Assembly: GCF_000307105.1 (NCBI RefSeq)
Contig: NC_018645.1
Location: 3,371,501 to 3,435,500, forward strand
Length of the DNA stretch: 64,000 nucleotides
Source of the DNA: Desulfobacula toluolica Tol2
Lineage (GTDB): Bacteria; Desulfobacterota; Desulfobacteria; Desulfobacterales; Desulfobacteraceae
Direction: 5' to 3'
Below are positions 8,835-18,040 of the stretch, in pieces. The position numbers and the translations under genes were made by a program. Each line of letters begins with the position of its first letter. The first letter of the stretch is position 1. The notes under the pieces are model-generated. The model saw only the letters and a list, made by a program, of their open reading frames with translations. It had not been told where the DNA came from and searched no databases.

Positions 8835-10163
8835 CTATTGTTTATCCTTGTAATGAGAGTCCATTCCATCGGACAAAATTTTTGTCAATTCTATTTTTGA
8901 GGGACAGGCATAGGAACACAGGCCACACCGGCAGCAATCCAGAAGCCCGTAACTCAAGGCATCTTCAATATCATCGCTCATCAAAGCCTTCATGATAAAA
9001 TTGGGCATCAGGTCAACCGGACAGATTTTGGTGCAATACCCGCAATTAATACAGGCTCTTTGCTCACCATGAAGGGTGCAGTCAAGATCTTTAGGAGTAC
9101 GGGTCAGACAGGATAAAAATGTTTTGGACACCGTGGGTTTGGTTAACCCGGGTTGAATAAACCCTAAGAATTGCTCTTTTTTAGGGTCAGGAATAAGGTT
9201 CAAGGTAGTATCAAAAAAACCAATGTGGGATTGGGGATCAACTGATCTGCCGTTGAACCGGCCCGTTGTTATAATATTGTTATCCTCTATGCGCCCCACA
9301 ATATTTTTAACGGATGTACCCTGACGAATAATGATATGGGGTTTTTTATCCTTTGGCCGGGTAACGGTTACCACCCTTTTCACAGGATATGTACCGGTTA
9401 AAAGAAATTTTACCACCAGTATAAGGTGTTCTGCTGAAATGCACCAGGAAAGGTTATCTTCTTGGGATGTTTTCAAATGATAAAGAACCACACCCGGATC
9501 CCATGCAGGATAAAAATCGGGAACCGTATGGGTGATATGTTTTTTAAATCCATTCAATCTTTCCAGGCTGCTTTGCCTTGAAGTCACTATGATCTGTTTT
9601 GAAAACCGTTTTAAAAGTTTTATACCCAGTTCAAAGGTGACTGTTTCATTTTCAAGCACCGCCCAAGGCTCAGGGGAAAAAGGATCATTCCCGTTTAAAG
9701 AAACAATAATCATGGGTGGTTCATGGGTTTGGCAGGCTGTATCTTTTGAGGGAAATTCCCGGAAACACTGCCAGAGACCGCCTTGCTGAAGCTGCTCTAT
9801 GATTTGGGGTATACCAATTTTTTGAATACTATCTGAAGACAAGGGGTCAAACCGGATAAACTCATCTTTTTTTTCAAGACAAATGACAACTTCTTTTAAT
9901 CGCCGTCTTTCCCCGAAAACAATCTGCTTGACAGTTCCTGTTCCAGGTGACACATAAACAACACTCGTATTGCGTTTATCGCAAAAAAGTGGAGTCCCTG
10001 TTTTTACAGGATCATTTTCCTTTACCAGAAGTTTTGGACGGATATACGGGATATCCATTGCTGATAAAGCTATGGTTTCAGGTTCCGGCATATGAATAAT
10101 ACTCAGATCCGGTATCCCGGCAAGCTGTGTTTTAAATCCTTTTGAGAGTTTGATATGTTTCAT
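8835..10163 (-). CDS. nqrA: NqrA with two RnfC-like [4Fe-4S] motifs
   Basis: This 442-residue cytoplasmic subunit heads the nqr operon. Its first 350 or so residues follow NqrA, with GTPLFCDKRNTSVVYVSPGTGTV, GGLWQCFREFPSKD and VVTVTRP blocks. The C-terminus instead has two complete iron-sulfur motifs, CINCGYCTKICP and CCRCGLCSYACP, separated by the MPNFIMKALMSDDIEDAL segment that aligns with the NqrA tail. Canonical NqrA has only a degenerate relic (CTYVCPG in the Vibrio protein) and binds no cluster, whereas RnfC has both motifs. The protein therefore looks like an NqrA that kept or regained RnfC-type ferredoxin sites. Function as the quinone-side NqrA subunit is inferred from operon context. 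Confidence 0.93.
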   Translation of the reverse strand: MKHIKLSKGFKTQLAGIPDLSIIHMPEPETIALSAMDIPYIRPKLLVKENDPVKTGTPLFCDKRNTSVVYVSPGTGTVKQIVFGERRRLKEVVICLEKKDEFIRFDPLSSDSIQKIGIPQIIEQLQQGGLWQCFREFPSKDTACQTHEPPMIIVSLNGNDPFSPEPWAVLENETVTFELGIKLLKRFSKQIIVTSRQSSLERLNGFKKHITHTVPDFYPAWDPGVVLYHLKTSQEDNLSWCISAEHLILVVKFLLTGTYPVKRVVTVTRPKDKKPHIIIRQGTSVKNIVGRIEDNNIITTGRFNGRSVDPQSHIGFFDTTLNLIPDPKKEQFLGFIQPGLTKPTVSKTFLSCLTRTPKDLDCTLHGEQRACINCGYCTKICPVDLMPNFIMKALMSDDIEDALSYGLLDCCRCGLCSYACPSKIELTKILSDGMDSHYKDKQ

Positions 10164-10602
10164 GAATCAAAAGTCCGTTAATAAAAAATTACGTGATTGT
10201 AAAATGATTCACCATTTTGTACTATTTGAAACGATGCAATGCCGGAATGTTGCAGTCACAACCTCTGACGCAGCCGTAAAACTTGATCTATAGTCCGGAC
10301 ACCTTAGTTTGACAGCCATTTCAACATCCTTATCCCGAACGATTGGGCGACATGGATTTTAATTTAGCACAAATGACTTCAGGGTACAATCCGAATAATG
10401 CATGTACAGATCCGGCATTAATTTTTAATCTTGATTTTCCCCTTAAGGTTTTATAAAAAAGTCTTACAATTTCACACAAAGATTTTCAATCTTTGTTGTA
10501 GGCAAATCTTAAATAAAATATCGGATCTGCCCGTAGCCGTCATTAAAAAATGATGGCTTATTATTTTTTGAAACAATTAGCCCAAAAAGGATTAAAATTA
10601 TA
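10164..10602. other. Intergenic region between nqrA and the 10603 gene
   Basis: This stretch separates divergent genes and must hold the promoters for the nqr operon (minus) and the small gene at 10603 (plus). I could not pick a convincing -35/-10 pair. It holds one copy of dispersed repeat family 1 (about 10449-10536, minus orientation). A minus-strand frame of about 36 codons has a ribosome-site-like AAGGA but no recognisable product. Confidence 0.5.
10449..10536 (-). repeat. Dispersed repeat family 1, copy A
   Basis: Read on the minus strand this segment has a GGGCAGATC...AAGATTTGCC inverted repeat, then ACAACAAAGATTGAAA and a region ending GTAAGACTTTTTTATA. The same order appears at 11631, 31841 and 33646. 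This copy is the most diverged in its second stem. It lies in the leader region of nqrA. Confidence 0.65.
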
Positions 10603-10986
10603 ATGAATCAAGCTGTATTAAAACAATTATTTACACAAGATTATCTTGACACGCTTCTACCAAAAGAAACCAGTGACAAGTTTTTTGAGGCACTTTATGG
10701 GGATGCATCAGATGGTGCATATGATATCCGGCTTGAATTCATCTCTGCCCATAACAAACGTATTGTTTTAGCATTCAACCTTATCAAGAGACCTGGAAAA
10801 TGCCTGGTGTGCAGTCTGACATACGGTCTTCCCAATGTTTTTATCCGCCATCCTTTGATCAACATAAAGGGTATGATAAAAAAAATTGAAGAAAAAGGAA
10901 TTAAAATAAAAAACTGGCAATTGGGCGATACTGAAGAAAACAGCAACTCACTTCATATCATTCCTTTTTTTCTGGACATGGAATAA
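10603..10986 (+). CDS. Small conserved hypothetical protein
   Basis: A 127-residue soluble protein with no signal peptide or membrane helix. The segments FFEALYGDASDGAYDIRL, RPGKCLVCSLTYGLPNVF and the C-terminal LHIIPFFLDME look strongly conserved in style and resemble a short family I associate with sulfate-reducing Desulfobacterota, some members of which carry misleading automatic names. The function is unknown. The two cysteines in KCLVCSL are too few for an iron-sulfur cluster alone. It is a single-gene unit, followed by a strong terminator at 11002-11043. Confidence 0.7.
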   Translation: MNQAVLKQLFTQDYLDTLLPKETSDKFFEALYGDASDGAYDIRLEFISAHNKRIVLAFNLIKRPGKCLVCSLTYGLPNVFIRHPLINIKGMIKKIEEKGIKIKNWQLGDTEENSNSLHIIPFFLDME

Positions 10987-11001
10987 CGATCATTTTTTGA
11001 C

Positions 11002-11043
11002 AAAAAAAGCCGGAACTGTGATGCACAGATCCGGCTTTTTTTT
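11002..11043. terminator. Bidirectional rho-independent terminator
   Basis: A run of A, then GCCGGAACTGTG, a short loop, CACAGATCCGGC and a run of T make a nearly perfect stem with A/T tails on both sides. It sits between the convergent genes at 10603-10986 (plus) and 11082-11612 (minus) and can serve both. Confidence 0.88.
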
Positions 11044-11081
11044 ATACAGTGTAACCCTTTTACTTTGTAACAGGATTTTTT

Positions 11082-11612
11082 TCAGGCTTTGGGCAGCTTG
11101 GGAAATTGTTTTGTGATAATTTTATTCCACTCATCCAACTGAGGTTTCACCTGTTTGAACAGTGAACCGACATTTCCTTTAATGGTTATTTTATCAATGG
11201 TATCACCCTGGGCAATGCTGTCCACAACTTTCTGGTCTTCATCACTTTCAACCACACCAAACACCGTGTGCATGCCGTCAAGATGAGGGGTCGGGCCATG
11301 TGTGATAAAAAACTGGCTGCCGTTTGTTCCAGGTCCTGCATTTGCCATTGAAAGAATGCCGGGTTTGTCATGCTTGAGGTCTTTTTTAAATTCATCTTTA
11401 AATTTATAACCAGGATCACCCATTCCTGTTCCGTATGGGCATCCGCCCTGGATCATGAAGTCGGCAATAACACGATGAAATTTAAGGCCGTTATAATATT
11501 CTCTTTTTGCAAGATTTGCAAAGTTACCGCAGGTAAGGGGGGTCTGGTCGGCAAATAATTTTATATTTATCGTACCTTTGCTTGTTTCCATAATCGCTGT
11601 TAAGTCAGGCAT
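11082..11612 (-). CDS. Cyclophilin-type peptidyl-prolyl cis-trans isomerase
   Basis: A 176-residue single-domain cyclophilin. The catalytic [15 protein letters not shown] segment (family FHRVIxxFMIQGGD), [12 protein letters not shown] and LDGMHTVFG motifs are all present. The enzyme speeds proline isomerisation during folding. No signal peptide is visible, so it is cytoplasmic. AAGGAG precedes the ATG at 11612. The C-terminus extends about 20 residues beyond the core domain. A copy of dispersed repeat family 1 begins just upstream of the start. Confidence 0.93.
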   Translation of the reverse strand: MPDLTAIMETSKGTINIKLFADQTPLTCGNFANLAKREYYNGLKFHRVIADFMIQGGCPYGTGMGDPGYKFKDEFKKDLKHDKPGILSMANAGPGTNGSQFFITHGPTPHLDGMHTVFGVVESDEDQKVVDSIAQGDTIDKITIKGNVGSLFKQVKPQLDEWNKIITKQFPKLPKA

Positions 11613-12230
11613 ATTTTCTCCTTTTTAATAACTGCCACAGGCAAATTTGGTTTTTTATTTAAGATTTGCCCGCAACTAAAATTGAAAAGTCTTCTTATAT
11701 TTTTTTGAAGACTTTCATATAAAAAAATAAATCTGGCTGAAAATTAAGGATTTGTTTTTGTTTGTCAAATAAAAAAAGAGCGGATTAACCGGACAGGCGA
11801 ATCCTCCCGCATCTTGTTGCAGTTTTAAAAAAAAAGCTTTAAACCTTTTGTTAAACGCATAAACTAATCATCAAAAACAATATATGTTATTATATATTTC
11901 TATAATTACGACTTAAATGATTTATATTATCAATTTGCTAAATCCAAAGCTTTTTTATATTCAAACGAGGATATTAATGTTCAACATGCTGGCTGTGCCA
12001 TTCAAACGAAAGAATTTGGCAGGCCACACAATTTTAACGGAGAAAAAAATGCGCCACTTTCCCAAAAAACACTGAGTGTTTGAAATAAGCACTGCCCGTG
12101 CCTGGCAGATGCAATTGTGTTTTGGGGAAGCTGTGACTGCCTTCTGATCAATATTCGGCATACAATTGGTTCCCCCTTACAGGTTCATGGGTTTTAAATT
12201 GAACTTAATTCATCCTTGGAGGGATATATT
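11613..12230. other. Intergenic region upstream of the Hdr/Flx operon
   Basis: About 620 bases between divergent genes. It contains repeat family 1 copy B (11631-11727), an A/T-rich stretch, and nearer the operon a perfect palindrome with arms AAACACT and AGTGTTT around 12067. A possible 32-codon frame (11977-12075) with a weak GAGG site is not convincing. The long distance to the first gene (12231) allows a long 5' leader, but no known riboswitch was recognised. Confidence 0.5.
11631..11727 (+). repeat. Dispersed repeat family 1, copy B
   Basis: Begins ACTGCCACAGGCAAAT and closes a first hairpin with ATTTGCC at about 11670. A second, stronger hairpin follows, made by AAGTCTTC and GAAGACTTT (about 11687-11716), then TCATATAAAA. 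The order of elements matches copies C and D. Confidence 0.75.
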
Positions 12231-13511
12231 ATGCTGGATATACTGCAACTCAATAAAAATAATAATGGAATCAGGCAAAAGGTCAAAGAACTGGTCCCGG
12301 ACGGCAACTTAAGTGCCTGCCTGACCTGTGGTGCCTGCTCAAGCGGCTGCCCTGCCACGGGCCTGATGAGTATGGACCCCAGAAAATTTTTGCGCATGGC
12401 TGTTTTAGGCATGGATACAGAACTGGAACGCCATCCCTGGGTATGGGCCTGCACAATGTGCAACCGGTGCTATGATGTCTGCCCCATGAAACTCAACATT
12501 CCTCAGCTTGTTTTTTACCTGCGCTCCCAGTGGCCCAGGCAAGAGCGGCCAAAAGGAATTTTAGGCTCCTGCGATCACCATATCAATTCAGGGGGCGGTG
12601 CCATGGGTGTTCCGCTTGAGGATTTTAAATTCACCGTGGATGACCTGGCCGAAGAGTGCCGGGAACAGGAAGGATTTGAAGATCTTGAGGTGAGTATAGA
12701 CCGGGAAGGCGCCTATTTTGCCCTGAACCAGAACTCAAGAGAGCCGGTAACAGAACCGGACGAACTGCTCCCCTTATGGAAAATCCTTCACAAAGCAGGT
12801 GCTGACTGGACCTATTACTCAGAGTACTGGGGCGGTGAAAATTATTGCATGTTTCTTGCCGATGACCCGTCCTGGGAAAAAATCATCCGTGCCCAGGCTG
12901 AACATATCGACAACCTGGGGTGCAAAGTCTTTGTAAACACCGAGTGCGGACATTCCTTTTATGCTGTCTGGAGCGGACTTCAACGCTTCAACATCCCCCA
13001 CAAATTCGAGTTTCGACACATTGTTGAATACTATGCCCAATGGATTCGGGAAGGCAAACTTGATGTCAATTCAGACTGGAACAAAACCGGCATCAAATTT
13101 ACGGCCCAAGACCCGTGTAATGTGGTGAGAAAATCCCTTGGTGACCGGTTTGCAGATGACTTGAGATTTGTTGTCAAACAAGTTGTGGGAGAAGAAAATT
13201 TTGTTGAAATGATGCCGGGCAAATCCAACAACTACTGCTGCGGTGGCGGTGGCGGTGCCCTACAGGCAGGATACACCGACGAGCGAAGGCAATACGGAAA
13301 AACCAAATTCGAACAGATCATGGCAACAGGTGCCACTTATGTGGTTACCCCCTGCCATAATTGTCATGCACAGATTGAAGACTTAGCCCATGCCCATGAC
13401 GGAAACTACCACACGGTTCACTTGTGGACCCTGATCTGTCTTTCCATGGGGATTCTTGGTGAAAACGAACGAATCTATCTTGGACCTGACCTGGCAGAAT
13501 ACGGACTGTAA
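12231..13511 (+). CDS. HdrD-like heterodisulfide reductase iron-sulfur protein (HdrC-HdrB fusion)
   Basis: A 426-residue protein with an N-terminal HdrC-type ferredoxin domain (Cys30/33/36/40 in CLTCGACSSGCP and Cys74/77/80/84 in CTMCNRCYDVCP) and a C-terminal cysteine-rich CCG domain of the HdrB/HdrD/DsrK type (DPCNVV, NYCCGGGGGALQ, TPCHNCH). A first CCG-like region is present but degenerate (NTECGHSFYAV). In Hdr complexes this part reduces a disulfide or similar acceptor through a special [4Fe-4S] site. The ATG at 12231 has GGAGGG seven bases upstream. It is the first gene of the Hdr/Flx operon, so it is the likely electron-accepting end of the complex; the acceptor is not known from sequence. 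Confidence 0.85.
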   Translation: MLDILQLNKNNNGIRQKVKELVPDGNLSACLTCGACSSGCPATGLMSMDPRKFLRMAVLGMDTELERHPWVWACTMCNRCYDVCPMKLNIPQLVFYLRSQWPRQERPKGILGSCDHHINSGGGAMGVPLEDFKFTVDDLAEECREQEGFEDLEVSIDREGAYFALNQNSREPVTEPDELLPLWKILHKAGADWTYYSEYWGGENYCMFLADDPSWEKIIRAQAEHIDNLGCKVFVNTECGHSFYAVWSGLQRFNIPHKFEFRHIVEYYAQWIREGKLDVNSDWNKTGIKFTAQDPCNVVRKSLGDRFADDLRFVVKQVVGEENFVEMMPGKSNNYCCGGGGGALQAGYTDERRQYGKTKFEQIMATGATYVVTPCHNCHAQIEDLAHAHDGNYHTVHLWTLICLSMGILGENERIYLGPDLAEYGL

Positions 13512-13545
13512 AACCAAAAAACAATTTTTCCAAGGAGAATTTCAT

Positions 13546-16500
13546 ATGAACTCCAAACATCCCCTTGGGTCGGTCCTTGTTGCCGGAGGCGGCATTGCCG
13601 GAATCCAGGCCGCCCTTGACCTTGCCGACTCGGGATTTTATGTATACATGGTTGAACAAAGCCCTGCCATAGGCGGGGTCATGGCCCAACTGGACAAAAC
13701 CTTTCCCACTAACGACTGTTCCATGTGCATCATGTCACCCAAGCTTGTGGAAGTGGGAAGGCATATCAATATCGAACTTGTCACTCTGGCATCCATTCTG
13801 GATATCCGCGGTGAAAAAGGCGATTTTATGGTGGATATCTTCCAGAAAGCCAGGTATGTCGACATGGACAAATGCGTGGGCTGCGGTGCCTGCGTGGAAA
13901 AGTGCCCCAAAAAAGTGGACGACATTTACAACGAAGGGCTGATCAAGCGCAAGGCGATTTATGTTCCTTATGCCCAGGCTGTCCCGTTGAAATATGTTAT
14001 TGATCCTGAGAACTGCATCAAACTGACCCGGGATAAATGCGGTAACTGCGAGAAAGTCTGCCCGGCGGATGCCATCAATTATGAAGACACGGACAAGACC
14101 CATACCATCAATGTGGGTTCTGTGATACTGGCACCCGGTTTTAAACCTTTTCATCCGCAAGATTCTCTTGTTTATGGATGGGCTGCCTCAAAAAATGTGG
14201 TGACCTCCCTTGAATTTGAGCGCCTGCTTTCAGCATCCGGCCCCAACCAGGGCCACATTGTGCGCATGTCCGACCACGAAACCCCAAAAAGCATTGCCTG
14301 GCTGCAATGTGTTGGGTCCCGTGACGTCAATCAATGCGATAATGCACATTGTTCATCTGTTTGCTGCATGTATGCCATCAAGCAGGCCATCATCGCCAAA
14401 GAGCATGACCCGGCATTATCATGCACCATTTTCTATATGGACATGCGAACCCACGGCAAAGGATTTGAGGCCTGCTTCAATGAAGCAAAAGACAAGCATG
14501 ATATCCGGTTTGTCCGTTGCAGGGTTCATTCGGTCAACCAGTCCCTGGACAACCCAATGCAAACACTTGTCTATTTTGATGATGAAACAGGCGAATTATC
14601 AAGAGAAGAAGTGGATATAGTCGTCTTGTCCGTGGGCATGGAAATTGATAAGAAAACCAAAACCTTTGCCGAAAAAATCGGAATTGAACTTACAGACCAG
14701 GGATTTTGCAAAACCCAATCTTTTACTCCCACTGCCACAAGCCGGGACGGTATTTATGTGTGCGGGGCCTTCCAGGGGCCCAAGGACATTCCGCAATCAG
14801 TGATAGAAGCCGGTTCAGCCGCCCTGTGTGCCGGAACTGCCGTGTCCGAAGCCCGGGGCAGCCTTGTGAAAACCATTGAAGAAATCCCGGAAAGGGATAT
14901 CACAGGTGAGGTGCCCAGAATCGGTGTATTTGTCTGCCATTGCGGCATTAATATAAGCGGCGTGGTGGATGTACCTGCTGTTCGGGACTATGCTGCTGCC
15001 CTGCCCTTTGTGGAATTTGCCGATGACAACCTTTATTCCTGCTCACAGGACGCTCAGGAGATTATCTCCGGTATCATCCGGGACAAAAATCTTAACCGGG
15101 TGGTCGTGGCCGCCTGCAGCCCCAGAACCCATGAACCGCTTTTCCAAGAGACACTTGCCTGTGCAGGCTTGAACAAATACCTGTTTGAAATGGTGAACAT
15201 CAGGAACCACAACTCCTGGGTTCACAAGGATAACCCTGAGCAAGCAACCCAAAAAGCCATGGACAGCGTTGCAATGGCCGTATCCAAGGTGGCGCTTTTT
15301 GCGCCGCTCAAAGAAGAAAGCCTTTCCATCAACAAAGGGCTTCTGGTCATTGGCGGCGGTATTTCCGGCATGACGTCAGCATTGTCCATGGCAAACCAGG
15401 GCTTTAGCGTGGATCTTGTGGAAAAAGAAAACCAGTTGGGAGGACAAGCCCGCCATATTTTTAAAACCTCAACCGGTGCTGATGTTCAAGAGGCTTTAGA
15501 GATCATGCGTTGTTCCGTTATGACCCATACAAATATTCAAGTACACCTTGAAACCCAGTTGTCCGAAGTCAAGGGCTTTGTGGGAAATTTTACAACCACG
15601 TTGACCACGGATTCCGGCGAAACCGTTGTGGAACACGGAGCCGCCATAATTGCCACAGGAGCGGCCGAATACAAACCCGACGAATACATGTACAAAAAAG
15701 ATCCCAGAGTAATGACCGGTCTGGAGCTGGACAACGGAATCATGCAGGAAAATCCAGGCATCATGACTGCAAAAACAGCGGTATTCATCCAATGCGTGGG
15801 ATCAAGACAACCGGAAAGGCCCTATTGTTCAAGGATATGCTGCACCCATTCCATTACATCCGCTCTTCATTTAAAACAAATCAACCCAAAAATGGACGTA
15901 TATGTTCTGTACAGGGATATCCGCACCTATGGCGAAAAGGAACTGCTATACCAGGAGGCCAGAGAAAAAGGCGTTATTTTTATCCGGTATGATCAGAACA
16001 ACAAACCCATGGTCACAAAAGGCGACAAACACCTTGATATTGTTGTAACCGACCACATCCTCAAATCCCCTGTTCTGATCAAAACCGATCTTCTGGTATT
16101 AGCCAGTGCTGTTGTGTCCCGCCGGGACGACGCCCTTGCACAAATGTTCAAGGTGCCCATGGACAGTGACGGTTTTTTTGCAGAAGCCCATGTCAAACTG
16201 GCCCCGTCAAATTTTGCCGTGGACGGGGTATTTTTGTGCGGGCTTGCCCATTATCCCAAACCCATTGACGAATCCATTGCCCAGGCCCAGGCAGCTGCTG
16301 CCGGAGTAAGCCGGCTTTTTGCCAAAACACAGATCAAAACCCTTGGCAACACCGCTGCCGTAGACACAACCATCTGTAGTTCCTGCGGAGTCTGCATTGA
16401 GGTGTGCCCCTACAATGCCCCCTTCTTTATTGAAGAAGGTCGGGACCAGGGAAAAGCCGCTGTAAATTCCGTGCTTTGCAAAGGATGCGGAGTGTGTGTG

Positions 16501-16581
16501 GCCTCCTGCCGCTCGGGAGCTTCAGGGCTCAAGGGATTTGAAGAAGAACAGATCATGGCCATGATTGATCATGCCTTTTAA
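13546..16581 (+). CDS. hdrA: HdrA-like electron-bifurcating flavoprotein, long form (first copy)
   Basis: A 1011-residue HdrA with two flavin-binding halves. The first has VAGGGIAGIQAALDLADSG and an inserted ferredoxin segment (CVGCGACVEKCP from about residue 110, then CGNCEKVCP). The second has VIGGGISGMTSALSMANQG near residue 600 and ends in a two-cluster ferredoxin domain (CSSCGVCIEVCP, CKGCGVCVASC). Cysteine blocks of the CVGSRxxxxxxCSxxCC type follow each flavin domain. HdrA is the flavin bifurcation centre of heterodisulfide reductase complexes. The ATG at 13546 follows AAGGAG; an upstream GTG overlaps the previous gene. Methanogen HdrA is about 650 residues; the doubled form is common in sulfate reducers. 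Next to it are HdrD-like and MvhD/Flx genes. Confidence 0.93.
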   Translation: MNSKHPLGSVLVAGGGIAGIQAALDLADSGFYVYMVEQSPAIGGVMAQLDKTFPTNDCSMCIMSPKLVEVGRHINIELVTLASILDIRGEKGDFMVDIFQKARYVDMDKCVGCGACVEKCPKKVDDIYNEGLIKRKAIYVPYAQAVPLKYVIDPENCIKLTRDKCGNCEKVCPADAINYEDTDKTHTINVGSVILAPGFKPFHPQDSLVYGWAASKNVVTSLEFERLLSASGPNQGHIVRMSDHETPKSIAWLQCVGSRDVNQCDNAHCSSVCCMYAIKQAIIAKEHDPALSCTIFYMDMRTHGKGFEACFNEAKDKHDIRFVRCRVHSVNQSLDNPMQTLVYFDDETGELSREEVDIVVLSVGMEIDKKTKTFAEKIGIELTDQGFCKTQSFTPTATSRDGIYVCGAFQGPKDIPQSVIEAGSAALCAGTAVSEARGSLVKTIEEIPERDITGEVPRIGVFVCHCGINISGVVDVPAVRDYAAALPFVEFADDNLYSCSQDAQEIISGIIRDKNLNRVVVAACSPRTHEPLFQETLACAGLNKYLFEMVNIRNHNSWVHKDNPEQATQKAMDSVAMAVSKVALFAPLKEESLSINKGLLVIGGGISGMTSALSMANQGFSVDLVEKENQLGGQARHIFKTSTGADVQEALEIMRCSVMTHTNIQVHLETQLSEVKGFVGNFTTTLTTDSGETVVEHGAAIIATGAAEYKPDEYMYKKDPRVMTGLELDNGIMQENPGIMTAKTAVFIQCVGSRQPERPYCSRICCTHSITSALHLKQINPKMDVYVLYRDIRTYGEKELLYQEAREKGVIFIRYDQNNKPMVTKGDKHLDIVVTDHILKSPVLIKTDLLVLASAVVSRRDDALAQMFKVPMDSDGFFAEAHVKLAPSNFAVDGVFLCGLAHYPKPIDESIAQAQAAAAGVSRLFAKTQIKTLGNTAAVDTTICSSCGVCIEVCPYNAPFFIEEGRDQGKAAVNSVLCKGCGVCVASCRSGASGLKGFEEEQIMAMIDHAF

Positions 16582-16595
16582 CCGGAGCTATTAAT

Positions 16596-17027
16596 ATGAA
16601 AGAATTTGAACCCAAAATCATCACTTTTCTGTGCAACTGGTGCAGCTATGGCGCTGCCGACTTAGCCGGTGTCAGCCGGTTCCAATACCCCGCTAACATG
16701 AGAATCGTCAGGGTTCCCTGCTCCGGCCGGGTATCTGCAAAAATGATCCTCTATGCAATCCGCAACGGTGCGGACGGCGTCTGGATATCAGGATGCCATC
16801 CAGGAGACTGCCACTATATTGAAGGCAACTATTATGCCCGGCGCAAATTTACCCTGCTCAAGGAACTGCTGGAATATACCGGACTTGAACCCGGACGGCT
16901 GCAATTTTCATGGATTTCCTCGGCCGAAGGAGTCAAGTTTGCAGACATAGCCCGGCAGGTGATTGAAGAGATCACACAATTAGGCCCTGCCTGCCACCTT
17001 GTCAAAACACTTCCCGAGGTGGCCTGA
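16596..17027 (+). CDS. MvhD/FlxD-type [2Fe-2S] electron-transfer subunit
   Basis: A 143-residue MvhD-family protein with FLCNWCSYGAADLAG, RVPCSGRV and SGCHPGDCHY, the cysteine pattern that binds a [2Fe-2S] cluster and passes electrons to HdrA. It follows hdrA by 14 bases and its TGA overlaps the ATG of the next gene by one base. In the Flx-Hdr complexes described from sulfate reducers, the MvhD-like subunit is FlxD; the surrounding genes fit that arrangement. Confidence 0.9.
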   Translation: MKEFEPKIITFLCNWCSYGAADLAGVSRFQYPANMRIVRVPCSGRVSAKMILYAIRNGADGVWISGCHPGDCHYIEGNYYARRKFTLLKELLEYTGLEPGRLQFSWISSAEGVKFADIARQVIEEITQLGPACHLVKTLPEVA

Positions 17028-17977
17028 TGAACAAGATAACCCAGAATATCAGAACCCTGGCAAAACAATTGCTGGAAGAAAAAACCGTGGACAGTGTCAT
17101 CGGATTTCAACAGGCAAGTCTTGCCCACATGACCCGGCCTTTTATGGCAAAAACCATTGAAGATGCTCAAGAGCTTGTGTTTAACTGCAACTGCCGCATG
17201 AACCTGACCAACTATCTTTCCGGCTTGAAAAACAAGGTAGGTATTGTTGTCAAAGGGTGTGACAGCAGAAACCTGGTCACCCAGCTTATTGAAAACAGAA
17301 TCAACAGGGATCAGCTGTATATCATCGGAGTTCCATGCACCGGGCTTGCAGATAAAACAAAGCTGCTCAATACGGCAAAAGGCCTGGACATCGTGTCTGT
17401 GGAAGATGACAATGATACCATTGTGATAAAAACAGACAATTGTTCAATGTCCATTGAGAAAGAGGAGATACTGCAAGACAATTGCAGAACATGTATCCGG
17501 CACAACCCGGTTATCCATGATGTACTGGCAGGCCCGGCTGTCCCGGAATCCGAAATTCAAGACCGGTTCAAAGATGTCGAAAAAATTGAAGCTTTAAACC
17601 CTGATGATAAAAAATCCTTTTTTGAAGACCTGCTTGATACTTGTATCCGCTGTTATGCATGCCGGGACGCATGCCCCCTGTGCTATTGTCCCACCTGTTT
17701 TGTGGATGAATCCCGGCCCCAGTGGGTGGGCAAGACAACAGACCCTGTGGATACACGGACCTATCATCTGGTCAGGGCCTTTCACGACGCCGGTCGGTGT
17801 ACGGACTGCGGGGCCTGTGAAGCAGCGTGCCCCATGAATATCCCCATACGAGTCTTTACCCGGAAAACCATAAAAGACTGTGTTCAGTATTTCGGGGTTG
17901 AGGCTGGCATGGATGAAACACTGCGGCCTGCGCTGGACAAATTCAGCCTGGAAGATCCGCAACCTTTCATCCGGTGA
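17027..17977 (+). CDS. FlxC-like iron-sulfur protein
   Basis: A 316-residue protein with an FrhB-like N-terminal region (GIVVKGCDSRNLVTQLIE, IGVPCTG, NCRTCIRHNP) and two ferredoxin motifs, CIRCYACRDACPLCYCP and CTDCGACEAACP, the latter near the C-terminus. It lies between the MvhD-like gene (one-base overlap) and the FlxB-like gene, and corresponds in position and domains to FlxC of the FlxABCD-HdrABC module. The role is electron relay between the NAD(P)H-oxidising FlxA and HdrA; this is inferred from the described module. Confidence 0.78.
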   Translation: MNKITQNIRTLAKQLLEEKTVDSVIGFQQASLAHMTRPFMAKTIEDAQELVFNCNCRMNLTNYLSGLKNKVGIVVKGCDSRNLVTQLIENRINRDQLYIIGVPCTGLADKTKLLNTAKGLDIVSVEDDNDTIVIKTDNCSMSIEKEEILQDNCRTCIRHNPVIHDVLAGPAVPESEIQDRFKDVEKIEALNPDDKKSFFEDLLDTCIRCYACRDACPLCYCPTCFVDESRPQWVGKTTDPVDTRTYHLVRAFHDAGRCTDCGACEAACPMNIPIRVFTRKTIKDCVQYFGVEAGMDETLRPALDKFSLEDPQPFIR

Positions 17978-18040
17978 CGGATTTTTACATCTACAGTCTT
18001 GCCAAGACTTTAGAACCATATCAGACATAAAGGATATATC

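Noticed and set aside
10206-10320. Minus-strand frame of about 36 codons in the nqrA leader
   Set aside because: It has an AAGGA upstream but no family resemblance; treated as chance.
11977-12075. Small plus-strand frame of 32 codons upstream of the Hdr/Flx operon
   Set aside because: Weak ribosome site, no recognisable product and no evidence of selection. A leader peptide cannot be excluded.
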